The notes: generated by a model not told the origin, from the sequence alone. DNA of 51,460 bases from Phytophthora sp. 'mugwort' (GCA_033558025.1 JAUCEF010000143.1:1-51460), one strand, 5' to 3'. Numbered from the stretch's first letter, positions 1 through 12,172 are shown. Numbers and translations: made by a program.

Positions 1-1378
1 TATCTTTAATTTTTAAAAAAGCTTCTGATTTAGATTGATTTTTATTTAATAAAAATTTATAAAGATTTCTATAAATTATAGAATCTTTACGTTGTTCTAT
101 ATTTACATTTAAAATTTGTTCATTTTTTTGAATAAAACCTTCTAAATTAATATACATTCCATTTTTTTCTAAAAAAGTTAATCCAGGTAAAATTAGATTT
201 GAATTTTGAGCATCTTTAGTAAAATGATGTCCTTGATAAATAACAAAACTATTTTTAGTTATTTTTAATTTATTTTGTAAATTTGTATTAAATAAATAAT
301 ATAATTTTGAATTATTTAACATATTTAATGATTTTGGAAAAGTAATTTCAAAAAAATTAATTAAAGAAGTTTGAAAATTAAAGAAATTAATATTATGGTT
401 AATAAATGATAAATTTTTTAATTTTGATAATAAAAAAAAACCATTTTTTTGATTTAAAATATTACTACCTATAATAATTAAAGGTTTTTTTGCTTTTTTT
501 AATTGTTTACAAAATACATGTTTTCCTAAAATAATATTTATTAAAGTTTTAAAAGTTAATCCTAAATGTTTTACTGGATAAGTAAAATTAATTTTATTAC
601 CGATATATGCTATTTTAAAATTTCCTTTTTTTAAACGATTAATTAAATGAATATTTAAAATAGAACCTTCTTGACGAATATCACTACCAATTATTAAACA
701 AACATCAGATTCTTCAATAGATTTTAAAGTATTATTAAATAAAAAATTTGAAGCTAAATCAGAATTTATCTTAATTTGTCGATTTTTTAAAAATTGTTCA
801 TAATTTACATTTGAAATTCCTAATTTATTTAAATTTTTTTTTAATAAAAAAAGAGATTCTAAATCAGTTAAATCACCAATAATACTTTTAGCATTAAAAC
901 TATCTGTAATTATCAATTTTTTATTAATAATATTTAGAGCATCTAACCAAGAAATCCTATGAAAATTGTTTTGATTATCTTTTAATAATGGATATTTTAA
1001 TCGTTGATATTTTAAACTATCAAAAAAATATCTTGTTTTATCTGATATCCATTCTTTATTAATATTAAAATTAGTTTTAGGTAAAATACGTATAATTTCA
1101 TTATTAAAAATATCAATTTTAATATTTGAACCAATACTATCTAAAATAGCAATACCCTCTTTTTTTTTTAATTCCCAAGAACGTGCTTTAAAAGTATAGG
1201 GTTTAGAAGTTAATGCACCAACAGGACATAAATCTACTAAATTACCAGAAAATTCGGATTTAAAAATATTTGAAGAATAAAAATTAATTTCAGTTTTATT
1301 ACCACGACCTGTTGTACCTAAACCGTCAATTCCACAAATTTCATTAGCAAAACGTACACAACGTGTACAATGAATACA
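1..1378 (-). pseudogene. nad11: nad11 fragment, array copy 1, cut by the window edge
   Basis: This is a minus-strand copy of the middle of NADH dehydrogenase subunit 11. The gene's 3' end lies beyond the window start. Its 5' limit is the cysteine codon equivalent to residue 146 of the intact gene (19031-21037), where the sequence switches abruptly to the 3' end of cob. The 145 N-terminal residues, including the 2Fe-2S ferredoxin-like domain, are missing, so this fragment should not make a working subunit. The visible reading frame shows no break. Confidence 0.85.
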
Positions 1379-1385
1379 ATTTAAA

Positions 1386-2561
1386 TTATTTATTTTTATT
1401 TATTAAAGATTTTTTATTAATATTATAACGTACTAAATAAGTTTCTAATTTACCTAAAAATGGTATAATTATTATAAAAAAAAAAAAATAATAAATCATA
1501 CTTATAATACCAATTTCAGTATAAGGATATTCAACTGGACATTGTCCAACCCAACCTAATAATAAAAAAGCTATAACTAATAACCAATAACAAATTTTAA
1601 ATATAGGTCTAAAAGCTGTACTTCTAATTTCAGATGAATTTGTAAAAGGTATTGTTAATAAAATAAGTAATGAACCAAACATAGCTATAACACCGCCAAT
1701 TTTATTAGGAATAGATCTTAAAATTGCATAAAACGGTAAAAAATACCATTCTGGTACGATATGTAAAGGTGTTTTCATTGGATTTGCTTCAATATAATTA
1801 TCGGGATGACCTAATGTATTAGGATAAAAAAAAATAAAAATAAAGAAAATCAAAAATAAGATCATTAATCCAAATAAATCTTTAGTATAAAAATATGGAT
1901 AAAAAGGTATATTTTCATTTTTTAATGTAATACCTAAAGGATTATTTGAACCAACTTCATGTAATAAAATTAAATGTATCAATACGGCACCCACAATTAT
2001 AAAAGGTAATGTAAAATGTAAACTAAAAAAACGATTTAATGTTGGATTATCAACAGCAAATCCGCCCCAAAGCCAATCAACAATATCTTTTCCTATTAAG
2101 GGTATTGCAGAAAATAAATTAGTAATAACAGTTGCACCCCAAAAACTCATTTGTCCCCAAGGTAAAACATAACCCATAAAAGCTGTAGCCATCATTAAAA
2201 TAAAAATAATTACACCAGAAGACCATATAGCTTCTCTTGGTGTGATATAAGAACCATAATATAAACCACGAAAAATATGAATATATACAACAATAAAAAA
2301 AAAAGATGCTCCATTTGCATGTGTATATCTAATTAACCAACCATTATTTACATCTCTCATAATATGTTCAACACTATTAAAAGCTAAATCAATATGTGGA
2401 GTATAATGCATTGCTAAAAAAATACCTGTTAAAATTTGTATTACTAACATAATACCAGCTAACGAACCGAATCCAAAAAAATAATTTAAATTAATAGGTG
2501 TAGGATAATCTATTAAATGATTATTAAGAATCGCAAATAATGATTTTTTATTCCATCTCAT
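1386..2561 (-). CDS. cob: Apocytochrome b, array copy 1
   Basis: Cytochrome b is the membrane subunit of respiratory complex III that carries the two b haems and the quinol sites. The 391-residue protein has the conserved segment [12 protein letters not shown], the haem-ligand histidine regions, and the Qo-site motif [17 protein letters not shown] start at the ATG giving MRWNKK, where cytochrome b proteins normally begin. A TTG ten codons upstream extends the frame but has no homologous sequence. Copies at 4048-5223 and 13659-14834 are identical in protein; the copy at 10996-12172 is frameshifted. It lies 47 bases downstream of nad9 and probably shares its transcript. Confidence 0.97.
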   Translation of the reverse strand: MRWNKKSLFAILNNHLIDYPTPINLNYFFGFGSLAGIMLVIQILTGIFLAMHYTPHIDLAFNSVEHIMRDVNNGWLIRYTHANGASFFFIVVYIHIFRGLYYGSYITPREAIWSSGVIIFILMMATAFMGYVLPWGQMSFWGATVITNLFSAIPLIGKDIVDWLWGGFAVDNPTLNRFFSLHFTLPFIIVGAVLIHLILLHEVGSNNPLGITLKNENIPFYPYFYTKDLFGLMILFLIFFIFIFFYPNTLGHPDNYIEANPMKTPLHIVPEWYFLPFYAILRSIPNKIGGVIAMFGSLLILLTIPFTNSSEIRSTAFRPIFKICYWLLVIAFLLLGWVGQCPVEYPYTEIGIISMIYYFFFFIIIIPFLGKLETYLVRYNINKKSLINKNK

Positions 2562-2608
2562 AATATGAAATGAAAAATTACCTAAAAGCAAAAATAATTA
2601 ATAAAATA

Positions 2609-3175
2609 TTACATATTTATTTTATTATTCCAAGGATTATTAAATTCAAATAATCGGTATTGTTGTGATAAATTAATGGGTTCATAAACAACACGTTTTT
2701 TTAATTCATTATAAAAAATTTCTAAAAAACCACTTAAAGGGAAATCTTTACGTAAAGGATGTCCTTCAAAACCATAATCTGTTAAAATCCGTCTTAAATC
2801 GGGATGGTATAAAAAAAAAATACCAAACATATCCCAAACTTCTCTTTCACACCAATTGGCTGATTGATATATTTTTATAATTGAATCTACCGGTTGTAAT
2901 TCATTAATTATTATTTTAATTTTTAAACGACTATTAAAACGAATACTTAATAAATTATAAATTATTTCAAAACGTTTTTTTTTATTAATATAATCTATAA
3001 CACAAATTTCTGATAATACTTTAAATTGAGTATTTGTATGATTTTTTAAAAAAAATAAAATAGGAATTAAATTTTTTGTAGAAATATTTATACATAATTC
3101 ATTTTTATATAAAGTATAATTTATTATTGGTAAAATCTGTAATAAATATTGACTAAATTTTTTTAATACTTTCAT
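2609..3175 (-). CDS. nad9: NADH dehydrogenase subunit 9, array copy 1
   Basis: Nad9 is the 30 kDa (NuoC-type) subunit of the hydrophilic arm of complex I, on the matrix side. The 188-residue protein contains the family signature at about residues 110-145: EREVWDMFGIFF, then HPDLRRILTDYGFEGHPLRKDFP. The length is normal for a mitochondrial Nad9. The ATG at 3175 faces the identical nad9 at 3434 across a perfect palindrome, so the two genes are transcribed divergently from symmetric upstream sequence. Confidence 0.97.
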   Translation of the reverse strand: MKVLKKFSQYLLQILPIINYTLYKNELCINISTKNLIPILFFLKNHTNTQFKVLSEICVIDYINKKKRFEIIYNLLSIRFNSRLKIKIIINELQPVDSIIKIYQSANWCEREVWDMFGIFFLYHPDLRRILTDYGFEGHPLRKDFPLSGFLEIFYNELKKRVVYEPINLSQQYRLFEFNNPWNNKINM

Positions 3176-3433
3176 AAATAAAAAATAATTATAAATATTT
3201 ATAATTATAAATATTTATATATTAAAAAAATAAATAATTTTTTTTCTAAAATAAATACTATAACCAGTATTAGTATATATATAACATAAAATACGATAAA
3301 AATTAATTTTTATCGTATTTTATGTTATATATATACTAATACTGGTTATAGTATTTATTTTAGAAAAAAAATTATTTATTTTTTTAATATATAAATATTT
3401 ATAATTATAAATATTTATAATTATTTTTTATTT
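3176..3433. repeat. Perfect palindrome between divergent nad9 genes (centre A)
   Basis: The 258 bases between the two nad9 starts are self-complementary about 3304/3305 with no spacer; the innermost part reads CGATAAAAATT/AATTTTTATCG. Symmetry continues outwards through both genes, so each arm is at least 3304 bases long. The AT-rich interval must contain any nad9-cob promoter, present in both directions. The same sequence recurs at 12787-13044. Confidence 0.95.
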
Positions 3434-4000
3434 ATGAAAGTATTAAAAAAATTTAGTCAATATTTATTACAGATTTTACCAATAATAAATTATACTTTAT
3501 ATAAAAATGAATTATGTATAAATATTTCTACAAAAAATTTAATTCCTATTTTATTTTTTTTAAAAAATCATACAAATACTCAATTTAAAGTATTATCAGA
3601 AATTTGTGTTATAGATTATATTAATAAAAAAAAACGTTTTGAAATAATTTATAATTTATTAAGTATTCGTTTTAATAGTCGTTTAAAAATTAAAATAATA
3701 ATTAATGAATTACAACCGGTAGATTCAATTATAAAAATATATCAATCAGCCAATTGGTGTGAAAGAGAAGTTTGGGATATGTTTGGTATTTTTTTTTTAT
3801 ACCATCCCGATTTAAGACGGATTTTAACAGATTATGGTTTTGAAGGACATCCTTTACGTAAAGATTTCCCTTTAAGTGGTTTTTTAGAAATTTTTTATAA
3901 TGAATTAAAAAAACGTGTTGTTTATGAACCCATTAATTTATCACAACAATACCGATTATTTGAATTTAATAATCCTTGGAATAATAAAATAAATATGTAA
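3434..4000 (+). CDS. nad9: NADH dehydrogenase subunit 9, array copy 2
   Basis: This plus-strand copy encodes the same 188-residue complex I subunit as 2609-3175, with the 30 kDa subunit signature EREVWDMFGIFF and RKDFPLSG. It starts at ATG and ends in TAA, 47 bases before the cob ATG. It is the mirror image of copy 1 around centre A, and I see no protein difference among the four nad9 copies in the window. Confidence 0.97.
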   Translation: MKVLKKFSQYLLQILPIINYTLYKNELCINISTKNLIPILFFLKNHTNTQFKVLSEICVIDYINKKKRFEIIYNLLSIRFNSRLKIKIIINELQPVDSIIKIYQSANWCEREVWDMFGIFFLYHPDLRRILTDYGFEGHPLRKDFPLSGFLEIFYNELKKRVVYEPINLSQQYRLFEFNNPWNNKINM

Positions 4001-4047
4001 TATTTTATTAATTATTTTTGCTTTTAGGTAATTTTTCATTTCATATT

Positions 4048-5223
4048 ATGAGATGGAATAAAAAATCATTATTTGCGATTCTTAATAATCATTTAATAGA
4101 TTATCCTACACCTATTAATTTAAATTATTTTTTTGGATTCGGTTCGTTAGCTGGTATTATGTTAGTAATACAAATTTTAACAGGTATTTTTTTAGCAATG
4201 CATTATACTCCACATATTGATTTAGCTTTTAATAGTGTTGAACATATTATGAGAGATGTAAATAATGGTTGGTTAATTAGATATACACATGCAAATGGAG
4301 CATCTTTTTTTTTTATTGTTGTATATATTCATATTTTTCGTGGTTTATATTATGGTTCTTATATCACACCAAGAGAAGCTATATGGTCTTCTGGTGTAAT
4401 TATTTTTATTTTAATGATGGCTACAGCTTTTATGGGTTATGTTTTACCTTGGGGACAAATGAGTTTTTGGGGTGCAACTGTTATTACTAATTTATTTTCT
4501 GCAATACCCTTAATAGGAAAAGATATTGTTGATTGGCTTTGGGGCGGATTTGCTGTTGATAATCCAACATTAAATCGTTTTTTTAGTTTACATTTTACAT
4601 TACCTTTTATAATTGTGGGTGCCGTATTGATACATTTAATTTTATTACATGAAGTTGGTTCAAATAATCCTTTAGGTATTACATTAAAAAATGAAAATAT
4701 ACCTTTTTATCCATATTTTTATACTAAAGATTTATTTGGATTAATGATCTTATTTTTGATTTTCTTTATTTTTATTTTTTTTTATCCTAATACATTAGGT
4801 CATCCCGATAATTATATTGAAGCAAATCCAATGAAAACACCTTTACATATCGTACCAGAATGGTATTTTTTACCGTTTTATGCAATTTTAAGATCTATTC
4901 CTAATAAAATTGGCGGTGTTATAGCTATGTTTGGTTCATTACTTATTTTATTAACAATACCTTTTACAAATTCATCTGAAATTAGAAGTACAGCTTTTAG
5001 ACCTATATTTAAAATTTGTTATTGGTTATTAGTTATAGCTTTTTTATTATTAGGTTGGGTTGGACAATGTCCAGTTGAATATCCTTATACTGAAATTGGT
5101 ATTATAAGTATGATTTATTATTTTTTTTTTTTTATAATAATTATACCATTTTTAGGTAAATTAGAAACTTATTTAGTACGTTATAATATTAATAAAAAAT
5201 CTTTAATAAATAAAAATAAATAA
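4048..5223 (+). CDS. cob: Apocytochrome b, array copy 2
   Basis: This is an intact 391-residue cytochrome b, identical in protein to copies 1 and 4. The ATG giving MRWNKK is preferred over an upstream in-frame TTG at 4018. The protein ends [14 protein letters not shown], and its TAA is followed after only seven bases by sequence belonging to the interior of nad11. That junction is the same in every array unit. Confidence 0.97.
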   Translation: MRWNKKSLFAILNNHLIDYPTPINLNYFFGFGSLAGIMLVIQILTGIFLAMHYTPHIDLAFNSVEHIMRDVNNGWLIRYTHANGASFFFIVVYIHIFRGLYYGSYITPREAIWSSGVIIFILMMATAFMGYVLPWGQMSFWGATVITNLFSAIPLIGKDIVDWLWGGFAVDNPTLNRFFSLHFTLPFIIVGAVLIHLILLHEVGSNNPLGITLKNENIPFYPYFYTKDLFGLMILFLIFFIFIFFYPNTLGHPDNYIEANPMKTPLHIVPEWYFLPFYAILRSIPNKIGGVIAMFGSLLILLTIPFTNSSEIRSTAFRPIFKICYWLLVIAFLLLGWVGQCPVEYPYTEIGIISMIYYFFFFIIIIPFLGKLETYLVRYNINKKSLINKNK

Positions 5224-5230
5224 TTTAAAT

Positions 5231-6801
5231 TGTATTCATTGTACACGTTGTGTACGTTTTGCTAATGAAATTTGTGGAATTGACGGTTTAGGTACAACAG
5301 GTCGTGGTAATAAAACTGAAATTAATTTTTATTCTTCAAATATTTTTAAATCCGAATTTTCTGGTAATTTAGTAGATTTATGTCCTGTTGGTGCATTAAC
5401 TTCTAAACCCTATACTTTTAAAGCACGTTCTTGGGAATTAAAAAAAAAAGAGGGTATTGCTATTTTAGATAGTATTGGTTCAAATATTAAAATTGATATT
5501 TTTAATAATGAAATTATACGTATTTTACCTAAAACTAATTTTAATATTAATAAAGAATGGATATCAGATAAAACAAGATATTTTTTTGATAGTTTAAAAT
5601 ATCAACGATTAAAATATCCATTATTAAAAGATAATCAAAACAATTTTCATAGGATTTCTTGGTTAGATGCTCTAAATATTATTAATAAAAAATTGATAAT
5701 TACAGATAGTTTTAATGCTAAAAGTATTATTGGTGATTTAACTGATTTAGAATCTCTTTTTTTATTAAAAAAAAATTTAAATAAATTAGGAATTTCAAAT
5801 GTAAATTATGAACAATTTTTAAAAAATCGACAAATTAAGATAAATTCTGATTTAGCTTCAAATTTTTTATTTAATAATACTTTAAAATCTATTGAAGAAT
5901 CTGATGTTTGTTTAATAATTGGTAGTGATATTCGTCAAGAAGGTTCTATTTTAAATATTCATTTAATTAATCGTTTAAAAAAAGGAAATTTTAAAATAGC
6001 ATATATCGGTAATAAAATTAATTTTACTTATCCAGTAAAACATTTAGGATTAACTTTTAAAACTTTAATAAATATTATTTTAGGAAAACATGTATTTTGT
6101 AAACAATTAAAAAAAGCAAAAAAACCTTTAATTATTATAGGTAGTAATATTTTAAATCAAAAAAATGGTTTTTTTTTATTATCAAAATTAAAAAATTTAT
6201 CATTTATTAACCATAATATTAATTTCTTTAATTTTCAAACTTCTTTAATTAATTTTTTTGAAATTACTTTTCCAAAATCATTAAATATGTTAAATAATTC
6301 AAAATTATATTATTTATTTAATACAAATTTACAAAATAAATTAAAAATAACTAAAAATAGTTTTGTTATTTATCAAGGACATCATTTTACTAAAGATGCT
6401 CAAAATTCAAATCTAATTTTACCTGGATTAACTTTTTTAGAAAAAAATGGAATGTATATTAATTTAGAAGGTTTTATTCAAAAAAATGAACAAATTTTAA
6501 ATGTAAATATAGAACAACGTAAAGATTCTATAATTTATAGAAATCTTTATAAATTTTTATTAAATAAAAATCAATCTAAATCAGAAGCTTTTTTAAAAAT
6601 TAAAGATATTTTACCTTATTTATTAAAAAAAAAAATAAAAATTATTTATAATTTTAGTTTTAATAAAAAATTTTTAAAAATTAATATTAATTTTTTAGAT
6701 TCATTAATTAAAAATAATTATTATACAAATATATTAGAACAATATTCAAAAATATTGATTAATTCTAATAAAATTTTCAAAATCAATCAAAATTATTATG
6801 A
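5231..6801 (+). pseudogene. nad11: 5'-truncated nad11, array copy 2
   Basis: Homology to intact nad11 starts at its residue 146 ([13 protein letters not shown]), directly behind the cob stop. No ATG precedes it; the frame is open back to about 5210 inside the cob 3' end. The first two domains (2Fe-2S and most of the first 4Fe-4S region) are missing. One A is missing from a run near 6780 compared with copies 3-5. This removes the TGA stop and fuses the frame into nad1. I read that as a sequence error or decay, not a real Nad11-Nad1 fusion. Confidence 0.85.
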
Positions 6802-7776
6802 TATACACAATTTTAAAATTTTAATTTTCATATTACCTTTATTAATTGCTGTGGCTTATTTTACTTTAGTTGAACGTAAAATATTAGCTTCTATTCAAAG
6901 AAGAAGAGGACCTAATGTTGTAGGTACTTTTGGATTATTACAACCATTAGCTGATGGTCTTAAATTATTCGTAAAAGAAACAATTTTACCAAGTAATGCT
7001 GATGTAATTTTATTTATATTTGCACCTATTTTAGCTTTTTTTTTAAGTCTATTAAGTTGGACAATAATACCTTTAGGTTTTGGTATGTTTTTTACTGAAT
7101 TAAATATTGGTATTTTATATTTAATAGCAATTTCATCTTTAGGTGTATACGGTGTTATTATAGGTGGTTGGTCAAGTAATTCTAAATATTCGTTTTTAGG
7201 GGCTTTAAGATCAACAGCACAAATGATTTCATATGAATTAACTATTGGGTTTTCAATTCTTTCAGTAATTGTTTGTGCAAAATCTTTAAATTTAATTTCT
7301 ATTATTTGGGCACAAAAAACGGTATGGTATTGTTTTCCTCTTTTTCCTATTTTTATAATTTTTTTTATATCTTGTTTAGCAGAAACAAATCGACATCCCT
7401 TTGATTTACCTGAAGCTGAAGCTGAATTAGTTTCAGGTTATAATGTAGAATATTCTGCAATGGGTTTTGCATTATTTTTTTTAGGTGAATATGCTAATAT
7501 GTTATTAATGAGTAGTTTAACTACGATTTTATTTTTAGGTGGTTGGTTAGCACCTTTCCCTTTAGTATAAATTGTATTAATTTTTTACCCGGATCTTTTT
7601 GGTTTAGTATTAAAATTTGTTTTTTTGTTGTTTTATTTGTAGTTGCTCGAGCTATTTTACCTCGATATCGTTATGACCAATTAATGCGTTTAGGTTGGAA
7701 AGTATTTCTACCTTTTTCATTATCCTGGTTTTTATATACTGCAAGTATTTTAATAAGTTTTAATTGGTTAATTTAA
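6798..7776 (+). pseudogene. nad1: nad1, array copy 2, with single-base deletions
   Basis: This is NADH dehydrogenase subunit 1, the membrane subunit at the quinone entry of complex I. Compared with the intact 326-residue copies at 8442-9422, 16410-17390 and 18054-19034, it lacks one T near 6820 (in the run after TTTAAAA) and one T near 7560 (CCCTTTAG instead of CCCTTTTAG). The frame is therefore broken twice. Core motifs such as [20 protein letters not shown] and [20 protein letters not shown] are present. Both losses are in homopolymers, so sequencing error is the simplest explanation. Confidence 0.85.
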
Positions 7777-7778
7777 TT

Positions 7779-8081
7779 ATGAATATTTTAAATCATTTTA
7801 TTTTTACTTTTTTTTTATTCTGTCTTGGATTATTTGGTATAATTTTAAATAGACAGAATATTATTATTATTTTAATGTCTATTGAATTATTATTATTATC
7901 AATTAATTTAAATTTTATTTATTTTGCAGTTTTAATTGATGATATAATAGGACAAGTTTTTTCTTTATTAATTTTAACAGTAGCTGCAGCAGAATCAGCT
8001 ATTGGATTAGCTATTATGATTATTTTCTTTAAATTATATGGAGATATTTCAATTTATAAAATAAATTTATTATCATTATAA
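7779..8081 (+). CDS. nad4L: NADH dehydrogenase subunit 4L, array copy 2
   Basis: Nad4L (NuoK) is a small three-helix membrane subunit of the proton-pumping arm of complex I. The 100-residue product contains the diagnostic core [17 protein letters not shown] and [17 protein letters not shown] start at the ATG two bases after the nad1 stop; a TTG five codons upstream lies inside nad1. Its 3' end lies at a fold-back junction where part of the gene recurs as antisense sequence. Confidence 0.95.
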   Translation: MNILNHFIFTFFLFCLGLFGIILNRQNIIIILMSIELLLLSINLNFIYFAVLIDDIIGQVFSLLILTVAAAESAIGLAIMIIFFKLYGDISIYKINLLSL

Positions 8082-8136
8082 TAAATTTATTTTATAAATT
8101 GAAATATCTCCATATAATTTAAAGAAAATAAATTTA
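8082..8136. repeat. Fold-back junction B between convergent nad4L copies
   Basis: Directly after the nad4L stop, the sequence from about 8077 to 8130 is the reverse complement of the last ~50 bases of nad4L. The full antisense nad4L copy (8137-8439) then begins. The two outer arms are symmetric about 8109, leaving an unpaired spacer of 39 bases that starts TTTTATAAATTG. The spacer is thus an extra antisense stub of the gene. The identical arrangement is found at 17694-17748. Confidence 0.9.
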
Positions 8137-8439
8137 TTATAATGATAATAAATTTATTTTATAAATTGAAATATCTCCATATAATTTAAAGAAAATAATC
8201 ATAATAGCTAATCCAATAGCTGATTCTGCTGCAGCTACTGTTAAAATTAATAAAGAAAAAACTTGTCCTATTATATCATCAATTAAAACTGCAAAATAAA
8301 TAAAATTTAAATTAATTGATAATAATAATAATTCAATAGACATTAAAATAATAATAATATTCTGTCTATTTAAAATTATACCAAATAATCCAAGACAGAA
8401 TAAAAAAAAAGTAAAAATAAAATGATTTAAAATATTCAT
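8137..8439 (-). CDS. nad4L: NADH dehydrogenase subunit 4L, array copy 3
   Basis: This is an intact 100-residue Nad4L on the minus strand, identical to 7779-8081. The ATG lies two bases beyond the nad1 stop, the same tight nad1-nad4L spacing as in every unit. Conserved features are the acidic helix segment [12 protein letters not shown] and the [11 protein letters not shown] motif. Confidence 0.95.
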   Translation of the reverse strand: MNILNHFIFTFFLFCLGLFGIILNRQNIIIILMSIELLLLSINLNFIYFAVLIDDIIGQVFSLLILTVAAAESAIGLAIMIIFFKLYGDISIYKINLLSL

Positions 8440-8441
8440 AA

Positions 8442-9422
8442 TTAAATTAACCAATTAAAACTTATTAAAATACTTGCAGTATATAAAAACCAGGATAATG
8501 AAAAAGGTAGAAATACTTTCCAACCTAAACGCATTAATTGGTCATAACGATATCGAGGTAAAATAGCTCGAGCAACTACAAATAAAACAACAAAAAAACA
8601 AATTTTAATACTAAACCAAAAAGATCCGGGTAAAAAATTAATACAATTTATACTAAAAGGGAAAGGTGCTAACCAACCACCTAAAAATAAAATCGTAGTT
8701 AAACTACTCATTAATAACATATTAGCATATTCACCTAAAAAAAATAATGCAAAACCCATTGCAGAATATTCTACATTATAACCTGAAACTAATTCAGCTT
8801 CAGCTTCAGGTAAATCAAAGGGATGTCGATTTGTTTCTGCTAAACAAGATATAAAAAAAATTATAAAAATAGGAAAAAGAGGAAAACAATACCATACCGT
8901 TTTTTGTGCCCAAATAATAGAAATTAAATTTAAAGATTTTGCACAAACAATTACTGAAAGAATTGAAAACCCAATAGTTAATTCATATGAAATCATTTGT
9001 GCTGTTGATCTTAAAGCCCCTAAAAACGAATATTTAGAATTACTTGACCAACCACCTATAATAACACCGTATACACCTAAAGATGAAATTGCTATTAAAT
9101 ATAAAATACCAATATTTAATTCAGTAAAAAACATACCAAAACCTAAAGGTATTATTGTCCAACTTAATAGACTTAAAAAAAAAGCTAAAATAGGTGCAAA
9201 TATAAATAAAATTACATCAGCATTACTTGGTAAAATTGTTTCTTTTACGAATAATTTAAGACCATCAGCTAATGGTTGTAATAATCCAAAAGTACCTACA
9301 ACATTAGGTCCTCTTCTTCTTTGAATAGAAGCTAATATTTTACGTTCAACTAAAGTAAAATAAGCCACAGCAATTAATAAAGGTAATATGAAAATTAAAA
9401 ATTTTAAAATTGTGTATATCAT
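8442..9422 (-). CDS. nad1: NADH dehydrogenase subunit 1, array copy 3
   Basis: This is an intact 326-residue Nad1 (NuoH), the membrane subunit of complex I that forms part of the quinone-binding site. It carries [20 protein letters not shown] near the N-terminus and the matrix-loop motif [20 protein letters not shown] near residue 200. The ATG (MIYTILKF) overlaps the TGA of the upstream nad11 fragment in an ATGA arrangement, which suggests coupled expression on one transcript. Confidence 0.97.
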   Translation of the reverse strand: MIYTILKFLIFILPLLIAVAYFTLVERKILASIQRRRGPNVVGTFGLLQPLADGLKLFVKETILPSNADVILFIFAPILAFFLSLLSWTIIPLGFGMFFTELNIGILYLIAISSLGVYGVIIGGWSSNSKYSFLGALRSTAQMISYELTIGFSILSVIVCAKSLNLISIIWAQKTVWYCFPLFPIFIIFFISCLAETNRHPFDLPEAEAELVSGYNVEYSAMGFALFFLGEYANMLLMSSLTTILFLGGWLAPFPFSINCINFLPGSFWFSIKICFFVVLFVVARAILPRYRYDQLMRLGWKVFLPFSLSWFLYTASILISFNWLI

Positions 9423-10988
9423 AATAATTTTGATTGATTTTTGAAAATTTTATTAGAATTAATCAATATTTTTGAATATTGTTCTAATATATTTGTATAA
9501 TAATTATTTTTAATTAATGAATCTAAAAAATTAATATTAATTTTTAAAAATTTTTTATTAAAACTAAAATTATAAATAATTTTTATTTTTTTTTTTAATA
9601 AATAAGGTAAAATATCTTTAATTTTTAAAAAAGCTTCTGATTTAGATTGATTTTTATTTAATAAAAATTTATAAAGATTTCTATAAATTATAGAATCTTT
9701 ACGTTGTTCTATATTTACATTTAAAATTTGTTCATTTTTTGAATAAAACCTTCTAAATTAATATACATTCCATTTTTTTCTAAAAAAGTTAATCCAGGTA
9801 AAATTAGATTTGAATTTTGAGCATCTTTAGTAAAATGATGTCCTTGATAAATAACAAAACTATTTTTAGTTATTTTTAATTTATTTTGTAAATTTGTATT
9901 AAATAAATAATATAATTTTGAATTATTTAACATATTTAATGATTTTGGAAAAGTAATTTCAAAAAAATTAATTAAAGAAGTTTGAAAATTAAAGAAATTA
10001 ATATTATGGTTAATAAATGATAAATTTTTTAATTTTGATAATAAAAAAAAACCATTTTTTTGATTTAAAATATTACTACCTATAATAATTAAAGGTTTTT
10101 TTGCTTTTTTTAATTGTTTACAAAATACATGTTTTCCTAAAATAATATTTATTAAAGTTTTAAAAGTTAATCCTAAATGTTTTACTGGATAAGTAAAATT
10201 AATTTTATTACCGATATATGCTATTTTAAAATTTCCTTTTTTTAAACGATTAATTAAATGAATATTTAAAATAGAACCTTCTTGACGAATATCACTACCA
10301 ATTATTAAACAAACATCAGATTCTTCAATAGATTTTAAAGTATTATTAAATAAAAAATTTGAAGCTAAATCAGAATTTATCTTAATTTGTCGATTTTTTA
10401 AAAATTGTTCATAATTTACATTTGAAATTCCTAATTTATTTAAATTTTTTTTAATAAAAAAAGAGATTCTAAATCAGTTAAATCACCAATAATACTTTTA
10501 GCATTAAAACTATCTGTAATTATCAATTTTTTATTAATAATATTTAGAGCATCTAACCAAGAAATCCTATGAAAATTGTTTTGATTATCTTTTAATAATG
10601 GATATTTTAATCGTTGATATTTTAAACTATCAAAAAAATATCTTGTTTTATCTGATATCCATTCTTTATTAATATTAAAATTAGTTTTAGGTAAAATACG
10701 TATAATTTCATTATTAAAAATATCAATTTTAATATTTGAACCAATACTATCTAAAATAGCAATACCCTCTTTTTTTTTTAATTCCCAAGAACGTGCTTTA
10801 AAAGTATAGGGTTTAGAAGTTAATGCACCAACAGGACATAAATCTACTAAATTACCAGAAAATTCGGATTTAAAAATATTTGAAGAATAAAAATTAATTT
10901 CAGTTTTATTACCACGACCTGTTGTACCTAAACCGTCAATTCCACAAATTTCATTAGCAAAACGTACACAACGTGTACAATGAATACA
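9419..10988 (-). pseudogene. nad11: 5'-truncated nad11, array copy 3, frameshifted
   Basis: This is the same truncated nad11 piece as in the other units (lacking residues 1-145), in minus orientation. It also has two single-base losses in T runs relative to copies 1 and 5: six Ts instead of seven near 9735, and eight instead of nine near 10445. These break the frame, and only short open pieces remain. The 5' boundary abuts the cob stop at 10996-10998. Confidence 0.85.
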
Positions 10989-10995
10989 ATTTAAA

Positions 10996-12172
10996 TTATT
11001 TATTTTTATTTATTAAAGATTTTTTATTAATATTATAACGTACTAAATAAGTTTCTAATTTACCTAAAAATGGTATAATTATTATAAAAAAAAAAAAAAT
11101 AATAAATCATACTTATAATACCAATTTCAGTATAAGGATATTCAACTGGACATTGTCCAACCCAACCTAATAATAAAAAAGCTATAACTAATAACCAATA
11201 ACAAATTTTAAATATAGGTCTAAAAGCTGTACTTCTAATTTCAGATGAATTTGTAAAAGGTATTGTTAATAAAATAAGTAATGAACCAAACATAGCTATA
11301 ACACCGCCAATTTTATTAGGAATAGATCTTAAAATTGCATAAAACGGTAAAAAATACCATTCTGGTACGATATGTAAAGGTGTTTTCATTGGATTTGCTT
11401 CAATATAATTATCGGGATGACCTAATGTATTAGGATAAAAAAAAATAAAAATAAAGAAAATCAAAAATAAGATCATTAATCCAAATAAATCTTTAGTATA
11501 AAAATATGGATAAAAAGGTATATTTTCATTTTTTAATGTAATACCTAAAGGATTATTTGAACCAACTTCATGTAATAAAATTAAATGTATCAATACGGCA
11601 CCCACAATTATAAAAGGTAATGTAAAATGTAAACTAAAAAAACGATTTAATGTTGGATTATCAACAGCAAATCCGCCCCAAAGCCAATCAACAATATCTT
11701 TTCCTATTAAGGGTATTGCAGAAAATAAATTAGTAATAACAGTTGCACCCCAAAAACTCATTTGTCCCCAAGGTAAAACATAACCCATAAAAGCTGTAGC
11801 CATCATTAAAATAAAAATAATTACACCAGAAGACCATATAGCTTCTCTTGGTGTGATATAAGAACCATAATATAAACCACGAAAAATATGAATATATACA
11901 ACAATAAAAAAAAAAGATGCTCCATTTGCATGTGTATATCTAATTAACCAACCATTATTTACATCTCTCATAATATGTTCAACACTATTAAAAGCTAAAT
12001 CAATATGTGGAGTATAATGCATTGCTAAAAAAATACCTGTTAAAATTTGTATTACTAACATAATACCAGCTAACGAACCGAATCCAAAAAAATAATTTAA
12101 ATTAATAGGTGTAGGATAATCTATTAAATGATTATTAAGAATCGCAAATAATGATTTTTTATTCCATCTCAT
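10996..12172 (-). pseudogene. cob: cob, array copy 3, one extra A near the 3' end
   Basis: This is identical to the other cytochrome b copies except for one additional A in the long A run around 11087-11100. The change shifts the frame in the last transmembrane segment, so the product ends early with YNNYTIFR in place of the normal C-terminus. The start is the ATG giving MRWNKK. A homopolymer sequencing error is the most likely cause, because three sister copies are intact. Confidence 0.85.

Noticed and set aside
2562..2591. Ten-codon upstream extension of cob from TTG (also at 4018, 12202 and 13629)
   Set aside because: Cytochrome b proteins of relatives begin at the MRW-type methionine; the extension has no homologous residues.
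5693..7570. Apparent Nad11-Nad1 fusion protein of 625 residues
   Set aside because: It arises from one missing A near 6780 and one missing T near 6820; three other copies keep the two genes separate with an ATGA overlap.
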